Assembly (NCBI GenBank): GCA_937996595.1
Contig: CALKVC010000097.1
Location: 1 to 5,767, forward strand
From: an uncultured Chitinophagaceae bacterium
GTDB taxonomy: Bacteria; Bacteroidota; Bacteroidia; Chitinophagales; Chitinophagaceae
DNA: 5,767 bases
Direction of reading: 5' to 3'
Shown here: piece by piece, positions 1 through 5,425 of the stretch
How the letters are laid out: each line of letters opens with the position of its first letter
Numbering within the stretch: position 1 is the stretch's first letter
Program-made: the position numbers and the translations under genes
Notes under the pieces: generated by a model
Seen by the model: the letters and a program-made list of their open reading frames with translations, nothing else
Told to the model about the DNA's origin: nothing
Databases searched by the model: none

Positions 1-15
1 GTGCTCTTCCGATCT
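1..15. other. Untrimmed Illumina adapter remnant
   Basis: The 15 bases GTGCTCTTCCGATCT match exactly the 3' end of the standard Illumina TruSeq read-2 adapter. This is very unlikely to be genomic sequence. It marks the window start as a contig end where the adapter was not trimmed, so nothing should be inferred from these bases and the genome to the left is unknown. Confidence 0.93.
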
Positions 16-87
16 GTGTACTTACGCCTGCTGAATATCCCTTTAGTAGGTATGTACGGGCCAACGGCCGATGATCCGGGCATGTAA
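16..87 (+). CDS. Possible 3' end of a rightward gene (fragment)
   Basis: Read from base 16, the plus strand stays open for 23 codons and ends in TAA at 85-87. The peptide reads VYLRLLNIPLVGMYG followed by PTADDPGM. It resembles an ordinary protein C-terminus, but I do not recognise the family. The frame runs without a stop back through the adapter, so the true 5' part is missing. If real, the gene converges on the response regulator gene, with 21 bases between the two stop codons. A stretch of 23 open codons can occur by chance, so the call rests on plausible composition and on the possible terminator just after it. Confidence 0.4.
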   Translation: MYLRLLNIPLVGMYGPTADDPGM

Positions 88-106
88 TAGGATCTGCCGC
101 TTTTTT
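77..106 (+). terminator. Weak candidate rho-independent terminator
   Basis: CGGGCA (77-82) can pair with TGCCG (95-99) if one G bulges out. A C and six T residues (101-106) follow directly. The hairpin overlaps the last codons of the rightward fragment ending at 87 and would end its transcript before it enters the convergent regulator gene. The stem is short and its loop is about 12 bases, so the call is weak. Confidence 0.35.
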
Positions 107-108
107 AT

Positions 109-786
109 TTACAGGATTCCTTTTTCATAAGCCAGGTGAAGGGCTTGTGCACGGCTGTTTACATGAAGCTTTTGGTAAATATTAATCACATGCTTTTTAG
201 CAGTATTGGGACTGATATTCAATGCAGCGCCAATCTCTTTATATAATAACCCCTGCACCAGCATTTGAAGGATTTCTTTTTCCCTTGTTGATAGGTCAAA
301 AAAAGTCTTTTGAGGCTGTTGTGCCTGTTTACCAGGCAAGCTCAGTTCGTTTTTCTGAACCAGTTGAAGTATTTTATAAGCAATGCCGGGTGATATGGGC
401 CCAACGGCATTTTCATGCATTTGCAGCAACATATCAGTAATATTCTCGGCCGTTTCATCCTTTAACAGGTAACCGTATGCACCGGCCTTGATGGCTTTGA
501 AAATCTTTTCTTCATCATCAAAAATGGTTAGCACAACATATTTTACCGATGGGAAAAGACATGAACCCGCAGCAATGGCGTCAACGCCGTCCATATTTGG
601 CATTTCAAGGTCCATCAGGGCAACATCAGGCCATTCACCTGCTTGAAGTGCTTTCATTTTATCTAAATATTCTTTACCGTCGCCGGCCACCAGGCTCACT
701 TCAAAATGGCCATGCCGTTCCAGCTTGTCCCGAAGGATATTCCGGTTGCTTGCCTTGTCATCTATGATCGCAATTTTTAAAGGCAT
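109..786 (-). CDS. NarL/LuxR-type two-component response regulator
   Basis: This 225-residue protein has the usual length and layout of a NarL/FixJ-family regulator. The N-terminal receiver domain (about 1-125) shows the acidic pair D9/D10, the phospho-acceptor D59 in LMDLEMP, the switch residue T87 in VVLTIFD and the invariant K109 in YLLKD. A variable linker (about 130-160) leads to a C-terminal LuxR-type helix-turn-helix (about 163-225), recognised by LSTREKEIL, LYKEIGAALNISPNTAKKHV and the ending INIYQKLHVNSRAQAL. All catalytic residues are present, so it should be a phosphorylation-controlled DNA-binding protein in the cytoplasm. The partner is almost certainly the HisKA_3 kinase encoded 63 bases upstream on the same strand. 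The ATG at 784-786 gives a complete first strand (PLKIAIIDD). There is no Shine-Dalgarno, which is normal for Bacteroidota. The target genes cannot be read from the protein. Confidence 0.96.
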   Translation of the reverse strand: MPLKIAIIDDKASNRNILRDKLERHGHFEVSLVAGDGKEYLDKMKALQAGEWPDVALMDLEMPNMDGVDAIAAGSCLFPSVKYVVLTIFDDEEKIFKAIKAGAYGYLLKDETAENITDMLLQMHENAVGPISPGIAYKILQLVQKNELSLPGKQAQQPQKTFFDLSTREKEILQMLVQGLLYKEIGAALNISPNTAKKHVINIYQKLHVNSRAQALHLAYEKGIL

Positions 787-800
787 ATGGCTTATTTATA

Positions 801-808
801 CAAATATG
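801..808 (-). promoter_or_regulatory. Candidate -7 element for the regulator gene
   Basis: The minus strand reads CATATTTG, which matches five of the six fixed positions of the Bacteroidota -7 consensus TAnnTTTG. Transcription would start near 793-795, leaving a leader of only about 8 bases, and would place the palindrome at 827-849 about 45 bases upstream, a position typical of an activator site. No convincing -33 TTTG is found at the usual spacing, so this is tentative. Confidence 0.28.
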
Positions 809-826
809 GAATAAATTTCCTGCTAT

Positions 827-849
827 GTAAATAATCCAACTGGATAATT
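827..849 (-). promoter_or_regulatory. Candidate operator, copy 1 (7-2-7 palindrome)
   Basis: On the minus strand this contains TTATCCA-GT-TGGATTA, an inverted repeat with one mismatch, flanked by AA on the left and TTTAC on the right. The whole 23-base block recurs upstream of the kinase gene (3911-3933) with only the two spacer bases changed. It fills the part of the 63-base intergenic gap nearest the kinase stop codon and lies 40 bases before the regulator ATG. Paired heptamers two bases apart are a known binding geometry for NarL-type proteins. I infer that it is an autoregulatory site for the neighbouring regulator, giving that gene its own control in addition to read-through from the kinase gene. 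Confidence 0.6.
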
Positions 850-3800
850 TTATAATCGTACCAGTATAGTTATAGATGTGCCTGCAACTCCGGCTGAATC
901 AAGAATGATATCAAATCCTGCATCTTTGGCACGCTGTTTCATATTTCCCAGCCCGTTTCCACCGGCTTTTTCCATTTTACTTACAATAAAACCCGTGCCA
1001 TTGTCGGTTACAATTATCTTCCATACATCTTCAAGCATTTCACTTGATACGTCAATATGTGTTGCATTGGCATGTTTAATAGCATTGGTAACAGCTTCCT
1101 GAACGATTCTCACCAGGTTAAGCGATTTGTTGTTGTTCAGTTTTTTTGAAGTATCCGCCGTTCCTTTTACTGAGAATTGGATATGCGGGTAATACCTGTT
1201 GAATGGCTGTATAAAATTGCGGATGCGCATGAGGCATTCCTCCGTGTTGTATTCCTCCTTTTGAAGTGCCCAGATGGTTTCCCTTAAGGAAGTAATTATG
1301 TCTTTGGAGGCGAACCGGAGGTCTTTCATCAGTTCATTCCGGTGTTCATTCATGGTTTCCTGTTGAAGCAAATCAGTTTTATATAATACTGCATTAGCAT
1401 ATGCGCCGATGCTGTCGTGCAGGTCACGCGAAATCCGTTCACGTTCCATCTGAATTTTATGTTCGCTTTGCAGTTCAGCCAGTTTTCTTTTATATTTCCT
1501 TGTGTTATATCGGTTAATGATAAAAGCCAATACCGTAATCAGTATAACGGCCATGCTTATCCTGAACCACCAGGTTTGCCAGAAAGGAGGTTTAATATGG
1601 ATGAATATTTCCTTCAATGGTTTTGCACGGGCATCAAAATTTCGGGAGGCAAACAACTGCAGTTTATATTTACCAGGCGGAAGTATATACCTGATGGTTT
1701 GTAATTCCATATTCTGTATCCATTCTTCATCTATTCCTATCATCCTGTATTGGTATACATATTGATCGGGATTGTTATCCGCCATCGCTATGAAATCAAA
1801 TGAAAGGCTGTTCCGGTTATGTGGCAGTTTAATAGTGTTTATATTCCAGGATGCGGTATCCGGGAAAGCATTTTCATTATTAACCTTGATGCCGGTAACC
1901 AGGATATTTATTTTTTCCTGGTAGCGGCCCAGGTTTTGCGGGTAAAAACTACTCACTCCGTTTATACCACCAAAATACAATTCCCCGTCTGCGGTTTTTG
2001 CCGATACATTCGTATTGAATTCATTTTCCTGCAGGCCATCGGCTTTGCGTAACTGGAAAATTTCCCCTTTGTCATTCAGGCTGAATAATCCCTTATTGCT
2101 GCTGCACCATAGTGTGGCGTTGCTGTCCGTTTCAATGGCATAAATGCATGCATCCGGCAAACCATCTGAAGTGGTTATATGCTTTATCTTTTTTCCTAAA
2201 CTGTCTATTTCAAATATCCCATTATTGCTTCCCACATAGATCTTGTTAGCCGGGCCCTCATTAAAACAACGGACAAGGCTGGTATTTTCAAGGCGTACTC
2301 TTTTATATATGCTGCAGGCAGCGGTATCTATAAACAGCAGTTCATCATTAGTATGTGTGATTATATGGTCTTTATAAAAAAGGCCAGTCATGGTATATGT
2401 ATCTGCAAAATGAATTTTTTTAAAATCCCTTTTCTCAATATTCAGTTTAAAAATATTGCCATCAGACAGTACATATGCCTTGTTATTATGTTGGGATAAT
2501 ATTTTGCTGAAATAATGTACATGGGATTTTTCAACTGGCAAAGAGGAACTAAAGGGTATTTCAGTAAGTGTTTTCAGGTTGCTGCTTACATGCCAGATAC
2601 TGCGTTGCCCGATAATAAAAAGCAGGTATGCCCCCTCAGGCGTTTTTAAGATGCCGGAAAGCCCAAAAGGTTTATCATGATCCGGAAGATATTTAATATG
2701 TGCCTTTAATTGCTGCATCGTATCAAACACCAGCAAACCATTACCACTGGTGCCAACTAATACACGGTTATTTTCCTTGTCAGGTAAGATACTGATGGTA
2801 TAATTTGAATCCCTGGCCGGTGTTCCATAATATTTTACCTGGTAATTATTTTTTATCACTTTTATAAATCCAGAATTGATAGTAACCAGGTACAGGTTTC
2901 CAAAATGGTCACTTTTAATTTTTACAATAGTGTTATTGCCGGCAATTGGAAGGTTTTGCAGGTTTACCAGTTCATTAGTTAAGCCTGTAATGCGGCTGTC
3001 TGTTTCAAATAACCTGTTGCCTGCTGATAATAGAATTTTATTATTCCAGGCAGATGTAACGATCCTGGAAGATGATTGTACGAACCCATCCAATAATTTA
3101 TGCCTGGCTGTTTCTCCTGTTCTGAAATCATAGCTGATAAAACTGCTAATCGAGTCGTAGAGGTAACATATCACTTCATGAGGAGAAAGCATTAGCATCG
3201 TAGCAGCAGAAAATTTTTTATTCCTGTCAGATTGGGCTATTTGTTCCTGTTTCTCCAGATCCCAGCTATATAAGGTATGGTCAACTATAAATGCTACCTT
3301 ATGGTCAATGATATTTTCACTGAATTTGATTACCTGTGCAGTTAAGAATGGAAATACCGGGTATGTTTTTTTTGATTCGGAAATGATTTTGAAATGTATA
3401 GTATCAATACAGGCTATTTTCCCTTCTCCGGTAAAAAAATAGATTTTGCCATTGTCTTCACCAATGATTACCGGCCTTACAGGGTATTTGGGATTGTTTG
3501 TAAATACCTGGCTGAATTTGTTTGTGTTAATATCATATTTGCTGATGCCATACGGATGGGAGACAAGCAGATCGCCGTTTTTGCATGAAAAAAGACTAAG
3601 TCCCTTATCAACAGGTAATCCTTCCTGAACCGGTACCTGTGAAAAGGTTTTTCCGTTGAATTTCTGAAGACCTGTGGCGAAACTGATCCAGCAGAAATTA
3701 TTCTTATCAAAATCAAGGTCGCCTATATTACTGTGAAGCAGTCCCTCGTTTACATTGTAATTAAAAGTATTGTAGCGTTCAATGTGCTGACACAGGGCAT

Positions 3801-3855
3801 GATTATCCGATAATAATATGGCGATGGAAAATAATATCTGCAGGAGCCTTGTCAA
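850..3855 (-). CDS. Periplasmic-sensing two-component histidine kinase (propeller, Y_Y_Y, HisKA_3)
   Basis: This 1001-residue inner-membrane sensor kinase starts with a hydrophobic signal peptide (about 4-22). The large periplasmic part (about 30-645) resembles two-component-regulator propeller repeats, seen clearly in NEGLLHSNIGDLDFD (36-50), TSDGLPDACIYAIETD (562-577) and the segment with ADGLQENEFN (605-614). A Y_Y_Y domain (about 680-755) and one membrane helix (about 762-780) follow. The cytoplasmic part has a coiled stretch (785-805), the HisKA_3 dimerisation motif RISRDLHDSIG with phospho-acceptor His813, and an HATPase_c domain: N-box around VQEAVTNAIKHAN (N924), G1 DNGTGF (951-956) and G2 GGNGLGNM (965-972). 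It is the split form: no receiver or DNA-binding domain is fused to its C-terminus, and the partner regulator is the next gene. The start shown is a TTG (3853-3855). It keeps the signal peptide, and an in-frame stop lies 10 codons upstream with no other usual start between. The signal sensed is unknown. Confidence 0.95.
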   Translation of the reverse strand: MTRLLQILFSIAILLSDNHALCQHIERYNTFNYNVNEGLLHSNIGDLDFDKNNFCWISFATGLQKFNGKTFSQVPVQEGLPVDKGLSLFSCKNGDLLVSHPYGISKYDINTNKFSQVFTNNPKYPVRPVIIGEDNGKIYFFTGEGKIACIDTIHFKIISESKKTYPVFPFLTAQVIKFSENIIDHKVAFIVDHTLYSWDLEKQEQIAQSDRNKKFSAATMLMLSPHEVICYLYDSISSFISYDFRTGETARHKLLDGFVQSSSRIVTSAWNNKILLSAGNRLFETDSRITGLTNELVNLQNLPIAGNNTIVKIKSDHFGNLYLVTINSGFIKVIKNNYQVKYYGTPARDSNYTISILPDKENNRVLVGTSGNGLLVFDTMQQLKAHIKYLPDHDKPFGLSGILKTPEGAYLLFIIGQRSIWHVSSNLKTLTEIPFSSSLPVEKSHVHYFSKILSQHNNKAYVLSDGNIFKLNIEKRDFKKIHFADTYTMTGLFYKDHIITHTNDELLFIDTAACSIYKRVRLENTSLVRCFNEGPANKIYVGSNNGIFEIDSLGKKIKHITTSDGLPDACIYAIETDSNATLWCSSNKGLFSLNDKGEIFQLRKADGLQENEFNTNVSAKTADGELYFGGINGVSSFYPQNLGRYQEKINILVTGIKVNNENAFPDTASWNINTIKLPHNRNSLSFDFIAMADNNPDQYVYQYRMIGIDEEWIQNMELQTIRYILPPGKYKLQLFASRNFDARAKPLKEIFIHIKPPFWQTWWFRISMAVILITVLAFIINRYNTRKYKRKLAELQSEHKIQMERERISRDLHDSIGAYANAVLYKTDLLQQETMNEHRNELMKDLRFASKDIITSLRETIWALQKEEYNTEECLMRIRNFIQPFNRYYPHIQFSVKGTADTSKKLNNNKSLNLVRIVQEAVTNAIKHANATHIDVSSEMLEDVWKIIVTDNGTGFIVSKMEKAGGNGLGNMKQRAKDAGFDIILDSAGVAGTSITILVRL

Positions 3856-3885
3856 AGTTACAAATGCTGGTTTGTTTTGTTCAAA
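3853..3885 (-). promoter_or_regulatory. Candidate Bacteroidota promoter overlapping the kinase start
   Basis: On the minus strand TTTG (3882-3885) is followed after 21 bases by TAACTTTG (3853-3860), a full match to the -7 consensus TAnnTTTG. The spacing is within the range reported for the phylum. However, the last three bases of the -7 box are the TTG used as the kinase start codon, so a transcript from here would begin inside the reading frame. Either the match is chance and the true promoter is further upstream, or translation starts at an unusual codon further in. Confidence 0.4.
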
Positions 3886-3900
3886 TTACGTAATACTTGA

Positions 3901-3933
3901 TGGATAAAAGAATTATCCAAATGGATTATTTAC
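3901..3933 (+). promoter_or_regulatory. Candidate operator, copy 2, with an extra half-site
   Basis: Bases 3911-3933 repeat the element at 827-849 in the opposite orientation: the plus strand has TTATCCA-AA-TGGATTA with the same AA and TTTAC flanks, differing only in the two spacer bases. A further half-site TGGATAA (3901-3907) is a perfect inverted match to TTATCCA (3913-3919) across five bases. The two TGGAT half-sites are 21 bases apart, about two helical turns. The block is 55 bases before the kinase start and about 560 bases from the divergent barrel gene, so the kinase gene is the more likely target. I infer binding by the neighbouring regulator. Confidence 0.6.
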
Positions 3934-4068
3934 GTTACTGATGCCATTTTTCTAATGTATACCCCGATAAATATATTAATACATGATTATACTGTTTGAA
4001 GCTAATATGGTGAGTGAAACGATTTTCAGTAATAGATTGAAATTTCATTCATTTACTATAATATGTGA

Positions 4069-4084
4069 ATGGGTATCTACCCAT
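4069..4084. promoter_or_regulatory. Perfect 7-2-7 palindrome, possible operator
   Basis: ATGGGTA-TC-TACCCAT is a perfect inverted repeat of two heptamers with a two-base spacer, and the flanks GA and GATTC extend the symmetry if one G is skipped. TACCCAT also fits the enterobacterial NarL heptamer consensus TACYYMT, although the two heptamers here point outward, the reverse of the classic NarL pair. The sequence differs from the operator pair at 827 and 3911, so it may bind a different protein. It lies 413 bases before the barrel gene. Confidence 0.4.
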
Positions 4085-4154
4085 GATTCCAAATAATCAA
4101 ATGACTGTTTCCGGTAATAAAGCAAATCCATTGATTTCTCATGAGTTGAATTGT

Positions 4155-4204
4155 TGGGCTAATTGCTTTTTGTATATAGCAATATGCATTTCCAGGTAAG
4201 CCCA
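4155..4204 (+). other. Possible two-part stem-loop in the intergenic region
   Basis: TGGGCT (4155-4160) pairs perfectly with AGCCCA (4199-4204), and inside it ATTGC (4162-4166) pairs with GCAAT (4179-4183). The hairpin loop is 12 bases, and about 15 unpaired bases lie on the right side between the two stems. C and five T follow (4205-4210), as after a weak terminator. It may be a structured leader, the end of a small transcript, or chance pairing. Confidence 0.3.
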
Positions 4205-4410
4205 CTTTTTCAGGTACATTTATTAGTAAGGCGAGTTAACTTTCATCAGCAGCTTTACCGTCCGGCTTTTTAGTTTTACTGTATAATGGCCAATTTGATT
4301 CCGGGTGATCAGACCGTTATATGTTCATTTAAAATAGTGAGCAGGCTGGTTCCTTCTGCTTAAGTTACTAACAAATTACTTGCAAAAAAACAGGTTAATG
4401 CAGTCATTTT

Positions 4411-4442
4411 TTGCCCGGTAAACCAAATATTCTTTATTTTCA
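4411..4442 (+). promoter_or_regulatory. Weak candidate promoter for the barrel gene
   Basis: A TTG at 4411-4413, preceded by a T-run, is followed after 21 bases by TATTTTCA (4435-4442), a partial match to TAnnTTTG. The position, about 55 bases before the start codon, and the spacing are reasonable, but the -7 match is poor. It is offered only as the best candidate seen near this gene. Confidence 0.22.
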
Positions 4443-4482
4443 TGTAAACCCTATATCCTATGCCGGACCGGATTCTATTCAC

Positions 4483-4488
4483 AAGGAG
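4483..4488 (+). promoter_or_regulatory. Shine-Dalgarno-like site AAGGAG
   Basis: AAGGAG lies eight bases before the ATG at 4497, an ideal spacing. It confirms that start. The other genes in this window lack such a site, as is usual in Bacteroidota, where a strong Shine-Dalgarno is not the normal signal for initiation. Confidence 0.6.
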
Positions 4489-4496
4489 ATTTACGT

Positions 4497-5408
4497 ATGA
4501 AAAAAATTATTGGTTTGCTGTATGCCGGCATGCTGTGTTGTTGCGGTATTCAGCAGGCAAACGCTCAATACCCGTTTCATGAAGATGTGTATTTCACCCG
4601 GGACCTGGTGTATGAAGCAGGTGCTTCCGTTGGTTTGATGAATTGTTTTACCGACCTCGGTGGAAGGAAAGGGATTGGGAAAAACTTCATCAAGGATTTC
4701 AATATGAGGTATGCTGAAATTGATGCCAGTATTTTTGTAAATATGCTGTACAGGAATGCTATTGGCTTGAGGCTGGAAGCAACTTTTGGGAAAGTGAAAG
4801 CAGATGATAAATCTTTGAAATCGGTTAGCCAGTCAACTTTAGGAAGGTATGAACGCAATCTCAGTTTCAGGAGCAGCATACAGGAAGTGGTATTCATTAC
4901 AGAAATCCACCCCGTATTTTTCAGAAGATATCAGTATGCTAAAAAACTCCCCCGGTTTTCTCCTTATATATTGGGCGGCATCGGTTTTTTCAAATTCAAC
5001 CCGCAGGCAAAACTGAATGACGAATGGATCGATCTTCAGCCGCTGAGCACAGAAGGGCAGGGTTTCAGGGAATATCCCGACAGGAAACCTTATAAGCTTA
5101 CGCAACTGGTTTGCCCGGTTGGCATAGGCATAAAATACAAGGTTAACCCGCTGCTGAATATAAGCCTGGAATGCACCTCACGCATCCTGTTTACCGATTA
5201 CCTCGACGATGTAAGCACCTTTTACATTGACCCTAATTTATATAACCAGTATTTCACCGGAACACAGCTTACCAATGCATTGATGTTAAACGACCGCCAA
5301 AAGGAATTAAACCCCACACACAATACCAATATCGGGTATGAACGGGGTAATCCGAAAAACAATGATTCCTATTTCAGTTTTAACATCAGGTTTGCCGCTG
5401 TTTTATAA
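4497..5408 (+). CDS. Outer-membrane beta-barrel protein, DUF6089-like
   Basis: This 303-residue protein has a clear signal peptide: KK at 2-3, a hydrophobic core (4-16) and an ANA-Q signal-peptidase I site after residue 23. The mature part has alternating hydrophobic and polar stretches typical of a small outer-membrane barrel, such as the segments from 39 (YEAGASVGLMNCFTDLGG), 76 (DASIFVNMLYRNAIGLRLEA), 155 (SPYILGGIGFFKFNP), 207 (PVGIGIKYKVNPLLNISLE) and 290 (DSYFSFNIRF). The early 'xGxxxGxxNxxxDLGG' pattern, TDYLDDVSTFYIDP (233-246) and RGNPKNNDSY near the C-terminus resemble the DUF6089 group of Bacteroidota; I assign this from memory of the pattern. Its role is not established: such proteins may be structural or transport barrels. 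It is the first gene of a probable operon with the secreted protein 17 bases downstream. The ATG is supported by AAGGAG at 4483. Three cysteines in the signal peptide (14-16) do not form a lipobox. Confidence 0.82.
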   Translation: MKKIIGLLYAGMLCCCGIQQANAQYPFHEDVYFTRDLVYEAGASVGLMNCFTDLGGRKGIGKNFIKDFNMRYAEIDASIFVNMLYRNAIGLRLEATFGKVKADDKSLKSVSQSTLGRYERNLSFRSSIQEVVFITEIHPVFFRRYQYAKKLPRFSPYILGGIGFFKFNPQAKLNDEWIDLQPLSTEGQGFREYPDRKPYKLTQLVCPVGIGIKYKVNPLLNISLECTSRILFTDYLDDVSTFYIDPNLYNQYFTGTQLTNALMLNDRQKELNPTHNTNIGYERGNPKNNDSYFSFNIRFAAVL

Positions 5409-5425
5409 ATGTTGAATACAATTTC

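Larger units (their letters stand above)
3856..4496. other. 641-base non-coding region between divergent transcription units
   Basis: This region separates the leftward kinase/regulator pair from the rightward envelope operon. It is AT-rich and contains the candidate kinase promoter, the three-half-site operator (3901-3933), a short palindrome TGAAATTTCA (4038-4047), the 7-2-7 palindrome (4069-4084), a possible hairpin (4155-4204) and a weak promoter-like site before the barrel gene. No open frame above about 40 codons with convincing coding character was found, and no tRNA or recognisable riboswitch. It is long for a plain divergent promoter region, so an unannotated small RNA is possible but unsupported. 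Confidence 0.7.

Noticed and set aside
1417..2052. Open plus-strand frames opposite the kinase gene
   Set aside because: They lie antisense to a gene with clear kinase domains, lack family resemblance, and overlap one another in different frames.
850..3855. Hybrid two-component protein of the kind that controls glycan use
   Set aside because: The protein ends right after the HATPase domain and has no receiver or AraC-type domain. No SusC/SusD or glycosidase genes are present.
827..3933. Invertible or transposable cassette with the 23-base inverted repeats as its ends
   Set aside because: There is no recombinase or transposase, no target-site duplication was seen, and each repeat is itself a palindrome with a variable spacer. 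An operator pair explains this better.
3983..4096. Small plus-strand open frame of 37 codons (MIILFEANMVSE...)
   Set aside because: No ribosome-binding site, no recognisable motif, and it overlaps the 7-2-7 palindrome. A frame of this length is expected by chance.
4101..4199. Small plus-strand open frame of 32 codons (MTVSGNKANPLIS...), considered as a peptide precursor
   Set aside because: It has three cysteines but no leader or core pattern, no maturation enzymes nearby and no initiation signal. It also overlaps the possible hairpin.
4340..4360. Hairpin AGCAG ... CTGCT before the barrel gene
   Set aside because: A five-base stem with an 11-base loop and no T-run is within chance expectation in this length of DNA.
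4536..4544. Three consecutive cysteine codons in the barrel protein signal peptide, considered as a lipoprotein signal
   Set aside because: The residues before the cysteines do not fit a lipobox, and a better signal-peptidase I site (ANA-Q) follows.
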